The notes under the pieces were generated by a model. The model was not told the DNA's origin and made no database searches. It saw only the letters and a list, made by a program, of their open reading frames with translations. A stretch of 64,000 bases of DNA from Hamiltosporidium tvaerminnensis. Taxonomy: Eukaryota; Microsporidia; Dubosqiidae. The DNA lies in assembly GCA_022605425.2 (NCBI GenBank), contig CM061249.1, forward strand, positions 682,001 through 746,000. The letters run 5' to 3'. Below are positions 1 through 10,920 of this stretch, in pieces. How positions within the stretch are numbered: the first letter of the stretch is position 1; every line of letters begins with the position of its first letter. The position numbers and the translations under genes were made by a program.

Positions 1-396
1 AAGAAGAATATGATAACACTCATTGAAGTAGGAATCACTTCCCAAGATTCACTTCAAATAGTTGAAACTGAAAAACTTAGGAAGTATGACCTGTTAGCCG
101 ATGATTTGGGTCTTATTTATAAGTGTAGTGTTGAGATAATCCCCTATGTGATGACCTGGGACGGTATTGTGACAAAATACCATAAATCTCATCTTAAAAG
201 ACTAGAAATACCCATGAATGTAGAGGCATACATTCAGTCTATAGTACTTAAAAAGACAGTCGAACCAATTTCCTTTGATCGACGAAGAGGACTTGAGTCA
301 GGACTAAATGCCGAAGAGAGCTGGGAGAGAGCGTCAATGGGTGTTATTATGAGAGCAGAGATGCACGAGGAACCAACATCCCCTTTAAAAGAATAG
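1..396 (+). CDS. Non-LTR retrotransposon protein, C-terminal endonuclease part (5' partial)
   Basis: The frame is already open at base 1 and the first ATG is at 10, so this is the end of a longer protein cut by the window edge. The visible part begins LIEVGITSQDS and continues with EKLRKYDLL and PYVMTWDGIVTKYHK. This matches the restriction-enzyme-like endonuclease region that follows the reverse transcriptase in Dong/R4/R2-type non-LTR retrotransposons (pattern: hydrophobic-E/D-V-x-x-P/T, then E-K-x-x-K-Y). That domain nicks the target DNA to prime reverse transcription. A basic stretch and an ERRRG-like DRRRGLE motif follow. A TAG at 394-396 ends this frame, but the same frame stays open to 558. 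Relatives at 33.7-35.2 kb, 37.7-38.2 kb and 47.2-47.3 kb show it is a repeat family. The family assignment is from recalled motif patterns, not a search. Confidence 0.75.
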   Translation, partial: KKNMITLIEVGITSQDSLQIVETEKLRKYDLLADDLGLIYKCSVEIIPYVMTWDGIVTKYHKSHLKRLEIPMNVEAYIQSIVLKKTVEPISFDRRRGLESGLNAEESWERASMGVIMRAEMHEEPTSPLKE

Positions 397-558
397 AAGA
401 GAGAGGAAGATGGTGCAAAAAATTTTAAACCAAAAAATAAAGCAACACTTATTTCACAAGGAGGAACCACTTTAGAGGAACCGACCAATAACATAAATGA
501 AGAGCCGGAGTTGGAAGAAGAGACAGTAGTGGTTAAAAAGGTAGAAGAAAACATATAA
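397..558 (+). pseudogene. Retrotransposon C-terminal acidic tail behind an in-frame stop
   Basis: Directly after the TAG at 394-396 the same frame continues without a stop for 53 codons to a TAA at 556-558. It encodes an acidic tail (LEEPTNNINEEPELEEE, then KKVEENI). The tail is present on the minus strand at 47.16-47.34 kb and in divergent form at 37.75 kb, so it belongs to the element. The TAG is therefore probably a premature nonsense mutation, although a shorter natural protein cannot be excluded. Confidence 0.6.
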
Positions 559-1118
559 AAAAAATGGTAAAAATATTTTAACTTAAAATTTATTAAATAA
601 ATTTAAACCGAGTCGGTATGTTTTTATAGATAATTTTTTAGTTCAAATTATCATATAAAATAAAGGAGGCAATATAAAATGGGAGCGCTTTGAAATACGA
701 CAACTATTTAAAAGCAAAATTATATTTTTAAATCATTTTCTTTTGATAATCAGTATTAAAAATCATCAGCAGCTCAGTTGTATGGACTATTTTGAATCCC
801 TATATCAGACTCCGCAATTCCAGCCACAATTTATTCGACTACATTTGCATTAGATAAAAATAAGATTCTCAAAGTGAATATGATCCCTCTTTGATAAATT
901 TAGTAAAAAGAGTGTTTGAAAATTGTGTAAACAAAAAAATAAAGGCATAAAAAATATTATACTTAGTAATTATTTTTTTCTAAACCAAATTATTCAATAA
1001 TTTATAGCTTAAGACCAAAAATTATTTATCTTATTCATACTGCTTTATATTTCTGAGCCAAACCACACAATAAGCAAAACATGTTATTAAAAAAGTTTTA
1101 GTTTTATTTATAGATCTA
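559..1118. other. AT-rich stretch, no supported gene
   Basis: This follows the retrotransposon tail. A patch at about 780-880 has lower AT content and short open frames interrupted by stops, possibly decayed coding DNA, but I recognise no family. No tandem repeat or RNA gene was seen. Confidence 0.4.
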
Positions 1119-1845
1119 AAGTGGAGTTTGGATAACCACACAAAAAACTTTCTTTTTGGCAATGAGTGTGTGAAAGTATTGTGAGGTCATTGTTTGGATT
1201 TTTGATGTGAATAAAACCATACGACATCTTAAGTTGTTCTATGGGTGTTTGTATGAGAAATAGAGGTCATCGAAAAGGCGAAACTTTTTCTACAAATTTA
1301 TTTGTAGTTTTTTATATAACCAGATTGCAGACCACAGCTAAACTTGTAGGTAATTTACATGTAAAAGCTTCGAAACCTAGCCTTGCTCACTCGGGTTAGA
1401 AGACTTAGTGCCTGAGAGAAATAAAAATATAAACTATTAAAAGCCGGGAGAGTTAAGTAGCAAGTTATACCTGTTGTTATGACATTGCACTGTCTAGGTG
1501 GACTCCATGTAAGTCTCTGAAATATATCTTGGCGAAAAGTATATTAGGTTCAGAAAGTGTAGAGTAAGTGGGAATGCTGCATGGTCTTGGGGGAGCCCAA
1601 AGGGTCTTCGGCGTCTGATCACACCCCATGCAACGGACATTAAAGCACTTCGGGAAACTGACTCGCCTGTTAATTTGGTTCTACACACCTGGTAGATGAA
1701 AGGCTCTTGAAAGTATGTATCGCAAGGGTTACCGATGGAGTGTTGGCGTAGCTGTTATTTATGTTAAACCTAGAACTGCATTAATGTCATTAAAACAAAT
1801 ATAGCACTTGCCACTATTTTAAAAAGATGTGATACTTTGAATAAA
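1119..1845 (+). repeat. R700 dispersed repeat, full-length copy
   Basis: One of nine near-full copies (plus two related half copies) of a ~720-bp non-coding repeat in this window. Landmarks in order are GGCAATGAG near 1160, the hairpin CTACAAATTTATTTGTAG near 1297, TAGGTAATT near 1349, TTAGAAGACTTAG near 1396, AAGCCGGGAGAG near 1441, GTAGAGTAAGTGGGAATG near 1559, and GTTAAACCTAGAACTG near 1764. It is most like the copies at 42.6 and 50.1 kb. The 64-codon open frame inside it is not conserved between copies. No target duplication or clear terminal inverted repeat was found. Confidence 0.85.
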
Positions 1846-1958
1846 GTCAAATATTAAAAAAATTATAGATCAAATTTTGAGAAGTTTCATATTTTAGTTC
1901 ATTTTATGTGTTCACATAGCATAATAAAATATATTTTAAGAAACTTCGAGTACTGGTA

Positions 1959-1994
1959 AGAATAGAGGCATACACACAATCAGGGTACTTAAAA
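1959..1994 (+). mobile_element. Tiny fragment of the retrotransposon tail
   Basis: These bases resemble positions about 219-254 of the first retrotransposon copy (TAGAGGCATAC, then GTACTTAAAA). The match is short and imperfect, so this is only a tentative relic. Confidence 0.35.
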
Positions 1995-2747
1995 TCATTA
2001 ATTTGTTTCTTTAATCATTTATAATCTGTTAAATCAAGATCAAATGTCGATAAGAACAGACTTTTATATTTATAGTTAATATAAATTAGTAATACAAAAA
2101 AATACTTAAAGTATTCAATTTTCAAAACACAAATGAATATATATAGCCATAATAAAAGAAACAAAATTGAATCAAATCATTCGTAAAATATATTATTATT
2201 ATAAAAGATAACGCACACTCTAATATTATAACAGCGCGTTAGATTAATATTGTATGCAATAAATTATTTTTATAAATATATTTCTCTTTTCACTTCTTTA
2301 TGCAATCAATATATTATTTTCTACAAAAAAAATTACAACTTACTATCAATAACTAGAAAAATGATCTAATGCATATTTAAAGTTAGTTTTTAAATTTTAA
2401 AAATTATCTTTCAATTTATTAAACTTAATTTTTAATAAATTATATTTCTGATTTTATATCTTTAAACTATTTTTTAGACTATAAACACACAAAATTAATG
2501 TATGCTTATAATTAAAGATCTATTTTACCAAAATTTTTCAGTAGTTTATATAATAGTGCGTATAATCTTATCTTAAGAATTTGTTTAATGTAGTGTATGA
2601 TTTAATAGATTCACTTTATAAATTATAAACAAATACCTTAATACTATTAGACTTTCATATTGTTTAATATCAAATATATCAATATTATAAATTAAATTCA
2701 AAAAAGCCTCCAAAATATATATTTAAACAAACATATAAAATGCATAA
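1995..2747. other. AT-rich intergenic DNA
   Basis: No gene or repeat recognised. A CCTCC at 2707-2711, about 37 nt before the next ATG, is the only C-rich cluster near that start. Confidence 0.5.
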
Positions 2748-3317
2748 ATGAAAAATACAAATTATACTTATTTAGATGATTTTATAAACTTAGAATTTAG
2801 AAATTTAGATTCGAGTTTTAATTCATTAGAACTGGAATCAACGGATGATATTTTTCATTTTCAGGAATATTTACTTGATAAGAAAACAATAAACGAGTAT
2901 TATCATTCCGCCATACAATCTTTAAATAATGAAGTATTTTTGCCTACAATTGATACATCTGTATTTAAAGAAACTAGTAAAAGTGTAGTTAATGACACGA
3001 ATAAAAGTGATAAAAAAAATTATTCTCCTAAATTTGTACGGGGAAACGGTATTATGAGAGAGGGTTATTGTGAAGAATGTGATAAGTGGTTTAGACTTAA
3101 GACTAGTAGTTACTGGTATCATATGAATTATAAACATGGTGTGAATTCTAGCGGTCAGAAATATCCACATCCAAATATTCAAAAGAATTGTGGATATTAT
3201 GAGGCTTTATGCGAAAGTTGTCAGAAATGGGTATATTTGGGTAAGAAAAATAATAATAAGTCTATTAATTTCTGTTGGTTTAAACATTGGCAAAAGGATC
3301 ACGATAAACAAATGTAA
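2748..3317 (+). CDS. Rua1 C-terminal (DUF4451) zinc-domain protein
   Basis: A 189-residue protein with an acidic, Asn/Ser-rich N-terminal half and a C-terminal domain from about residue 99 to 186. That domain carries the signature of the fungal Rua1-C family (PF14616): GYCEECDKWFRLKTSSYWYH, then HG, then YEALCESCQKW and WFKHWQKDH. Likely metal ligands are C108 and C111 with H125/H130, and C155 and C158 with H180/H185. In fungi this domain is found in putative transcription regulators such as Ustilago Rua1, so a nuclear regulatory role is plausible but inferred. An ATG 8 bases upstream (2740) is closed after three codons, so 2748 is the start. The gene stands alone between a retroelement scrap and a truncated repeat. 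It lacks a C-run directly at the start. Confidence 0.8.
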   Translation: MKNTNYTYLDDFINLEFRNLDSSFNSLELESTDDIFHFQEYLLDKKTINEYYHSAIQSLNNEVFLPTIDTSVFKETSKSVVNDTNKSDKKNYSPKFVRGNGIMREGYCEECDKWFRLKTSSYWYHMNYKHGVNSSGQKYPHPNIQKNCGYYEALCESCQKWVYLGKKNNNKSINFCWFKHWQKDHDKQM

Positions 3318-3544
3318 TAAAATGTAATCATTTAAGTATTTTTTTTAGTTAATAATAGTAGTTTTGAAACACATGTTACGATTTCATAAGTTATAAGGAT
3401 TATATGGAAACTTGTATTTACAAATCTAGTAATATATGATTTTTAAGAAAATATAAAACTAAAATACCTTTCTTTATATTTTTCTTAATTATAAAGTTAA
3501 TTTTTATAACAAAAGAAAATCATTTTTGTGTTAACTAACAATCT

Positions 3545-3770
3545 ACTATCTTATTCCGTTTCTCTTTTGCCTCTAAGTCTCGAGGATAAACAAATGAAAA
3601 TTTTCTATTTGTTTCTTTTAATATGTTAGAACTTGTGATTATAGGAGATCGGCCTATAGATCTAGTGTGGTTTATATCCCAATAAAATGCCAGCAACGAT
3701 CTTCACACCAATTCTAAGCTTTCATTGCTAACTCATAGTTTTTCATGGGATTATCCTCTCTCCACTTTAT
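3545..3770 (-). repeat. R700-B half repeat
   Basis: Read on the minus strand, the first ~95 bp match the head of R700 (GGAGAGAGGATAATCCCAT, then GGTGTGAAGAT and CCACACTAGATCT). The sequence then diverges from R700 but stays alike with the copy at 26.4-26.63 kb (AACATATT, AAACAAATAGAAAA and a CTCGAG/CTCGCC region). It is therefore a second family sharing only the R700 head. Confidence 0.6.
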
Positions 3771-5763
3771 AACAATATAATCAAGTAAAGCAAGGAGTTC
3801 TCTGAAGCCGTATACTTTACTAGCCTTTAATTCACATTTGGATTGTTTTTCATCAGTAGTTAAAAGGAACGAACGACCTAATAAAAAATATTTATTTTAT
3901 CTGAAAAATTTCTCGTACCTTTTTTTTTGATTTAAAACTCTCTTTTATTTTTTTAATTTAGCTGTTTTTTATATTCGACCTGGTTTATGTAATTTAAGGC
4001 AATAATTTAATTTCAGTAATTTTATCCATATTTTGAGGTTCCTAAATTTACACATCACTTTGCTTAAAACCTTCTTGCTCGATAAAATGTGTGGGAAATA
4101 TGGTAAAATTGGTTTGTATTTAATCGAATTAAATAATATCTATAGCGCCATTTCATTCTACTTATCAGAAGCTCTTCTTTAATTTTCTAAATCATTTGAA
4201 AATTAAAATGATTCATTTAAGTACTATGGACCAGACTTATTTAAACTAAGGTCTGCTGACATATTTCATCGGTCCGCAGTAGTAATCCTGAGATTATCTG
4301 TATCCATTCCTCACTCCTACAATTTTTTATTGTAGGTAAATATGTTTTTAAGCCAAAAAATGATAAATTCTCGTATATTATACAAAATTACAATTACAGA
4401 TAATTTTTAATATGAATTCATAATCAAGAAAATTTATTTGGGTTTTAGTATTTATTCAAAACATATCATTTGTCTTTTCTATTTATAGCAAAAACCAAAA
4501 TGAAATAAAAAATTAGTGCCATAATTTATCAATAATGAGATTGATGTAGTTGAGATGTTTCACAAATTATTTGTAAGATTTGGTTGTATATATTAGTAGA
4601 AATTATCAAAAGAAGACTTCAAATGCTCATCTGTTAATTTGTATTTGTAAATATATTTTGAGTTTTTATTTTAGAAAATGTTTTTTCGTGTATTAGGTAG
4701 TTTCGAAGCGGAAATAAACTCTAGAGCAAATTTATGAATGTAATTGAATTGTGTGGCTAGAAAGTTCTTATTAAATTTCAGTAATTTATTTGAATATTTT
4801 GTAAAAAAAATATGGTTAATATGCATGTTTATTTTTTTGAACATCTATCTATATGAAACTTTCAAAATTTTATTTAAAACGATATATAATTATCAAGGAA
4901 GAAATTTTTTTAAGTATGTTGACATAAAATTCAATGAGTTCCTGGCTCGCGAGACATTTTTTAGAATTTAATGTACTCGCAAGTCAAAATTTTGGCGACC
5001 CTTGGTATACACTGTATTTTTGTTATATTCTTTCTAATTTTTATAGTTCTATAAGATATTTCTCGTATTATTCAGGTAAATACTATTCTATGTTTTTACA
5101 AAGGAATTATCTTCATGCTTCTTTAAAAAAAAATAAACACATTGGCTAATAGATTATACTTCTTTTACCCTGGAGCATAAGTTATCTTAAGCGAATCTTC
5201 AGCGAAATTTCTAGTTAGTCGTGCGTTATTGCACTTTTAATCTTATTTACAATCAATATGACGAGTCTATTATTCCAAATTTTGATAATGATTTTCATTT
5301 TTGGCGTTGGCTATTTTCAGATACTTTATTTAGTATTTTCATGAATAAGATGGTGCCATATTCGATTCAAAGACTTGACTGCATTTGTATTGAAAAAAGT
5401 TAAGTATACAAAAATCATATATTGTTACGTCTGTTATAATCATATTCAAGGATCTTTTCAAATTTGATTTTCAAATACACTATCTACTTTCTGAAGTTTC
5501 TGTAATTTTTGGACTTTTCTTCTGTGCCAAAAACATATTTATAACTTTGATATGGCAGAATTTAATTATTCACGTAGTTCGATGCTTGTTATTGGGTCAT
5601 TTTAAGCTGTCACCGGCATTTAATAACTCATTATTTCTAGCATTATATAACTTTGAATCGAATTTTATGTTATTATTTTAGTTTGAATCCCATAACAAGC
5701 TTTTTAATGATTTTCCTTGTGATTTCTTTTTTATCCAATATTTAAATTGGATATAATCTTTTA
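3771..5763. other. Decayed AT-rich DNA
   Basis: Open frames of 60-75 codons occur at 4744-5403, but they overlap in different frames, are rich in F, I, Y, N and K as expected for random AT-rich sequence, and show no recognised motif. No gene is supported. Confidence 0.5.
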
Positions 5764-5835
5764 TTAATGCAGGGTAACTAACTAACTCCACGGCGCTACG
5801 GCTCTTGGAAAGCTCGGGCCTTTTAATGCAGGGTA
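5764..5835 (-). mobile_element. Truncated SINE/LINE-tail insertion with 13-bp target duplication
   Basis: Bases 5764-5776 and 5823-5835 are the identical 13-mer TTAATGCAGGGTA. Between them lie 46 bp which, on the minus strand, read AAGGCCCGAGC, then GAGCCGTAGCGCCGTGGAG, then a GTTAGTTAGT tail. The GCxGTAGCGCC 3' end plus a short tandem tail is shared with the insertions at 55.0 and 60.25 kb. This is the structure expected of a 5'-truncated retroposon copy made by target-primed reverse transcription. Confidence 0.75.
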
Positions 5836-8800
5836 TGTTTTGTAAAATTTATATTTATATAGAAAGTTAATCTAACTTTTATTTGATAATTTAATTCGAA
5901 TAGCGATTTCACATTACTTTATTACAAATAGAGTACTATAATATACATAAGTAAGCTATAAGTAACATTTGTTATAGCAATGAGATTATAAAGAGAGTAA
6001 AGTAATACATGGTATGAAAGAATATAATTCTTAATATCTTATCCTTTTTATGAATCAAATTTACAATCATATATAGAATTCAGAGATGAATTGGTTAATA
6101 TTCCGTTAAGTTTAATTAGTTTATTAAAGAAAATAATTTTTATTTTATTTTAAGTAGTATGTATTTAAAATTGTTGTACTTTAAGGATAATTGACGATAA
6201 AACTAATTTTAAAATAGATAGAATAGATGAATACGCTTGAATAGTCTATGTTTTATTTCAGTGGTTACATTTTTATTATTTATTGGATAAAGGCTTAGGT
6301 GGTCGTTTAAATTTTTCTTATAATATAATATATTAAATTATATGAAATGTATTAAAAAAATAGCGAAGCGCTCTACTATATCTAGATCGTTTTTAACTCC
6401 GATAGTAAAATTAGCTTAATATGTTGTGTTTTTAAGCTTTTAATAATTTACGATAAGTTAGGACTAATGGCAAACTATCAGTAAAATATTATAAAAATGG
6501 CAATTAAAGAGTTAACCAATTTTCTTATTCAAAATAAGGTATGAGTAAGAAAGAACACCCGTAAAATATAATAAGAATAAAAAGAAATATCGATATTATA
6601 TTTATATCACCAAACAATTGAAGATGTAAGGCTACAATAAAAAGATGCTTTAAACTTTTATTTGAACATGCAAAATTTTGAGTGTTCAACAAATATCTAT
6701 GAAATATTTAATAAAAAAATGTTTATTTTTCAAAAGTTAATGGAAATAAATATTAACAGAGAAATATCATTTATATAGTTCACTAATGTCTCGACAACGA
6801 CTCACCTCGAAATGTTTAATTGGTTAAAAGACTACAAGACACTAATAAGAGTGCTCTGATTAGGATATGTCTCTTTCTATTTTTTTTATAAACTTATACG
6901 ACGAATAATAGTGAGTAGAACTGAACATAAAACAATTAAAAAGATTCTATTGGTTAAAAAAAAATTTGAAATAAAAATTGTAAAACTTCTTTTAAAGCGT
7001 ATTATTTATCAAGAATAACATAATAAATTTGTTTTTTTGAATTTTCAAACTTTTCAGTTTTAAAAACAAATTACATCACTTGCTTGAGATTTTTTAAAGC
7101 CGTTTACAGTTAGATAAAAAATTTATGATAAGATTGATGCTTTTTTACCATTCTTTGTACAATTTATTTATATTCCCAATAAATGCACAAAACAATTTAG
7201 TTTGAATATCTTCGTGGAACTCTTAATACTTGATCACATTAAAAGATTTTTAATAAAATTGAATATGAATCTATACAATCAATAAATTAAAAAATACGCA
7301 TATCGCAAAAAAAAACCGCACACGAATAAATATCTTCAAGAAAAAAGACTGAATGAATAAAAACAGGTGGAAAGTGCACTAACTAAATATTTAAAGCCGA
7401 GCTGAGGCTCTGAAAAATTGGAAGTAAATATAAAAAAATAAGAGAAATATGGTAAATTAAAAAGAACCTAAGATTTAATGTGAAATGTCAAAAGACGACT
7501 AAAAATGTAATAGGAAAGACAATAAATCATAAGATCAACGAACGTGGCGAGGATTTAAAATCCCATTTGACAAGATTAAGAATCTATAGCTCAGCAGCGA
7601 TGTTTAAGATTATTTTCGGCATTTTTTTTGTATGAATGTAAAGAAAGTTCGTTTCTTCGAGCTTAACCATTAGTTAAATTTAAAAAAAGACACATATTTA
7701 TAAAGTAATTTAAAAATGATATGATGTGCGCAAAACTCTGCTTTAATTTTAAGTCCTGAAAATTCATTTCATTAAATTATTTACCATGAGTTGTAAACAG
7801 CTATATTAAATACGTGTACAAATTATAAAAAATGATGAGTTAAAAGATGTTTTTAATAGAAAAAATAAAAAGTCTCGTATTTGCGTAAATAACTAAAATT
7901 TGAATAAAAAAACATGTTATCACATTTAATTCGATTTAGGAGCCAAGTGATCTAAAATTTTAAATGGTAGCTCAAGACATCTTTCTGTATTTTCTGATTT
8001 TTTTAATAAATAAAATCTAGAATTTCAAATGGCAAATTATAATTATTATTTTCAGCTATTGACTAGATCTTGTGAATCCAAATTGATATCGAATTCATTT
8101 ATTCCAGAAAAATGATTCATCATATTCAATTATACTGTTTAACAAAAATTATTCAACATATTTTTAACTTTTAAATGTAAAATATTGCTCGAAATATCTG
8201 TTTAGCAATTGAAAATTTCTAGATTACATAATAAAATTGTTATATTCACATCTATATCGAAAATAAAATTAAATTATTTAAAGATGAACACATACGTTTT
8301 TAAAAAAATCGTAATTATGTTTTTATAAAAAAACTGCTTTTAACAGCGGCACAACTTTTACGTGTATTCAATTCAAACTATTATTGTAATGTGATATATG
8401 CGATAATTTTATTTTTAAATGATTAATATTCAAAAAAATCTTTTATTGAAAAGATATTATAAAATTCTATAAAGAAACATATGAATATATTTTATTTAAA
8501 ATTTTTTATTTTTCTTTGGATTGCACATATAATCCTTTGTTTACACGTAAGTTAAAAATACTATCATTTTTAAAATCAAAAGTATTTTATTAATTAAATA
8601 TTTGTACGTAAAAATTTAAGATATGATTTATCTAATAAAAAATGGATTTTATTAATACATGTAAGCTCAGAGATATATAGTCATTTGTAATTGTATTTCA
8701 TACTCAAAAAAATAAAATATTTTATTACAATTATGTTTAATATATCTAGAAAATTAAAATTTTTTCAAATTACTTATGAAATAATATTTTTTATTAGAAA

Positions 8801-9879
8801 AAAAGAATCAGTATCTTGTGCATTGATTTATATGAATTATAAAATACTTGTTTATATCATCAAAAGAAAAAAATTTATACAAATCTGCTTAAAAAGAATT
8901 AATAATAGGACTTTAAAATTTTTTAAAAAATATATTTATAAACGAGAATACCAGTTAAAGAAACCATTTAGAAATTAAATTTTATTAAAGAACTATAAAT
9001 TTATCAAGCAACGTTATTAGACTGTTAAGCAATCTTAATGACATTAAACAGTATGAAATTAAAATAACAAAAATGTTTTATCAAAAGCTTAAGTATAATA
9101 AGATGAATTTTATTTATTTATCTTGCGTCAAGCTATAATATTTCAATCGAACTAAAAAGACTGTTATTAAATTATAAATCAACTTATAATAAAATATTTA
9201 AGCAATATTTGTAATTCATACTTCTAAATTTATATTTTTGTTCCATTTGGATATTATAAGATTTAATTTAGTATTTTTTTCTAGTTAAATATATTTAATA
9301 TATCATTTTTACGAAGGAATTATAAATCTGATAAAATTCAATAAAAAAAAATAGATTTCGAATATTATTTTATAACTTGAATAAAAATATACATTAAATA
9401 TAGAATATTAAATTAAATTGTATTTTCTTTGTATTATATTGCATCTATTCTTTAAAATATAATTATTTGAATATTTCAATCATTGTTTCATTTCCATCAT
9501 TAATTTACTTTTTTGTATTATATATTCCTATTCTGAACATTTGATATCATGATTTATTTGAGTTCTAAATAAATCAATAAACTAACAAAAATAATTTATA
9601 TTTTGAATTTTTTTTCATTCTTTTATAATTCTTTTCATTTTATTCTAAATATATCTATTTTAGATTAAATTTTTTTCTTAAAAAACGATTTATTAAGAAA
9701 ATTATAAGTAAACTTAAAGAAAATTTTAATCTCAAATATAAAAATTATAAATAAATAGTAGTAATATCTAGTTTCGTTATATTTCTTAAGATAAATGTAT
9801 AATCTAATATTCTAGATAAAACAAAAATTTTATTTTATTTCTTAAAGATATTTAGCTTAAACGAATTATAAGTAAAACA
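5836..9879. other. Long AT-rich gene-poor region
   Basis: About 4 kb without a supported gene. The 95-codon open frame at 8691-8978 is Lys/Ile/Phe-rich and low complexity, with no C-run before it. A short tRNA-like string near 7570 does not fold into a full cloverleaf. Isolated higher-GC patches (7390-7410, 7545-7600) may be old element debris. Confidence 0.5.
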
Positions 9880-10024
9880 GTAATTTAAATAAATTAATTT
9901 TTCTATTTTCATACACTTTCTTTATTGAATATATTTGCTGATAAAATATTTTTATCAAAAGTAATTTAAATAAATTAATTTTTCTATTTTTATACACTTC
10001 CTTTATTGAATATCTTTACTGATA
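9880..10024. repeat. 81-bp tandem duplication before the kinase
   Basis: The unit beginning GTAATTTAAATAAATTAATT at 9880 recurs at 9961 (period 81), with a few substitutions. It ends about 55 bp before the kinase ATG. Confidence 0.8.
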
Positions 10025-10077
10025 TTATGGTATTATAACCACATAACGAATTATATAAAAATATAAATAAATCTTAT

Positions 10078-10080
10078 CCC
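10078..10080 (+). promoter_or_regulatory. CCC start-proximal motif of the kinase gene
   Basis: CCC abuts the ATG at 10081 in an otherwise A/T leader, which fixes the start choice. Confidence 0.7.
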
Positions 10081-10920
10081 ATGTCTCAAGAAATAAAAGA
10101 ATTTGGAGATTACAGTCTTGTGTGTCAACTAGGTGTTGGTAGATTTGGAAGAGTATATGAATATATAGATCGAGTAACAGAAAAAAGAGTGGCAATAAAA
10201 TTTGTATCCAAATATTTAATTAGTTTTGGAAAACCGGATTTTATACCGAATGAGATAAAAGCATATCAATTTTTAGGCAAACACCCAAATATTTTGGAGT
10301 TTTATGGATATACAGAATTGGAAGAAGAAGGAGTTTTTATTTTGGAATATTTTAATGGATATTCGTTACAAAGAGTTTTGTATGAAAGTAGAAATCATAA
10401 TAAACGGCCTGAAGTTACTAATTCACTGTTGAAGGGATATGTGCTACAACTTATAGATGCAGTTAAATTTATACATTCTCATTGTATCTATCACTGTGAC
10501 TTACGGCCAGAAAATGTGCTGGTAAATAATTCCAAAATTAAAATTGTTGATTTTGGTTGTGCTTTGTTCGGCCCGAGTGTTTTTGCTTCGTCGAGACAAA
10601 CTCTTTTTTCAGGATCTGCAAATTTTTTACCGCCAGAAGCACTTTCATTGTCTAAAGATTCAGAATTTCTGGTTTTAAAACCGTGTGTAGATGTCTGGGC
10701 AATTGGCTGTCTTATATTTTATATGTATACAGGAGAGTTACCTTTCAATGGTCTACATTACGAAGAAGCACTTACTCAAGTAAGAAATTTACAGGTTGAT
10801 TTCAAAGGATTGCCTTCATTCATTAAACCAATATGCCAATCTATATTTCAGGCTGATTTCTATAAAAGACCCAATCTTGAAGAACTAGAAGTTATAGTGA
10901 TGGATATGATACCAGAATAG
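10081..10920 (+). CDS. Serine/threonine protein kinase
   Basis: A 279-residue protein that is almost only a kinase domain. It has the glycine loop LGVGRFGRVYE (17-27), the ATP lysine K40 in VAIK, the helix-C glutamate probably at E58, the catalytic loop HCDLRPEN (138-145), the Mg-binding DFG (157-159), a PPEAL in the APE position and DVWAIGCL in helix F. It should phosphorylate Ser/Thr on protein substrates in the cytosol or nucleus. Two catalytic-loop positions deviate: the usual HRD arginine is C139 and the lysine of HRDLKxxN is R142, while D140 and N145 are kept, so activity is likely but possibly altered. It has no extra domain or membrane segment. The general fold resembles CAMK/AGC-type kinases, but the ortholog group cannot be assigned by eye. 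CCC touches the ATG. Confidence 0.9.
   Translation: MSQEIKEFGDYSLVCQLGVGRFGRVYEYIDRVTEKRVAIKFVSKYLISFGKPDFIPNEIKAYQFLGKHPNILEFYGYTELEEEGVFILEYFNGYSLQRVLYESRNHNKRPEVTNSLLKGYVLQLIDAVKFIHSHCIYHCDLRPENVLVNNSKIKIVDFGCALFGPSVFASSRQTLFSGSANFLPPEALSLSKDSEFLVLKPCVDVWAIGCLIFYMYTGELPFNGLHYEEALTQVRNLQVDFKGLPSFIKPICQSIFQADFYKRPNLEELEVIVMDMIPE

Noticed and set aside
1494-1688. 64-codon frame inside R700 as a protein of the element
   Set aside because: Frames are not conserved in other R700 copies.
1119-1845. R700 as a solo LTR or as rRNA
   Set aside because: No TG...CA ends, flanking duplication or neighbouring gag/pol with matching ends was seen, and no rRNA core motif is present.
4744-5403. Three overlapping open frames of 60-75 codons as possible small genes
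   Set aside because: Different frames, low-complexity residues, no start-proximal C-run and no motif; expected by chance in AT-rich DNA.
7545-7605. Possible tRNA (AGCTCAGCAGCG on one strand, AAATCC arms)
   Set aside because: The T-arm consensus and a complete acceptor stem are missing on both strands.
8691-8978. 95-codon open frame
   Set aside because: Lys/Ile/Phe-rich translation of A/T sequence without domain, C-run or neighbours.
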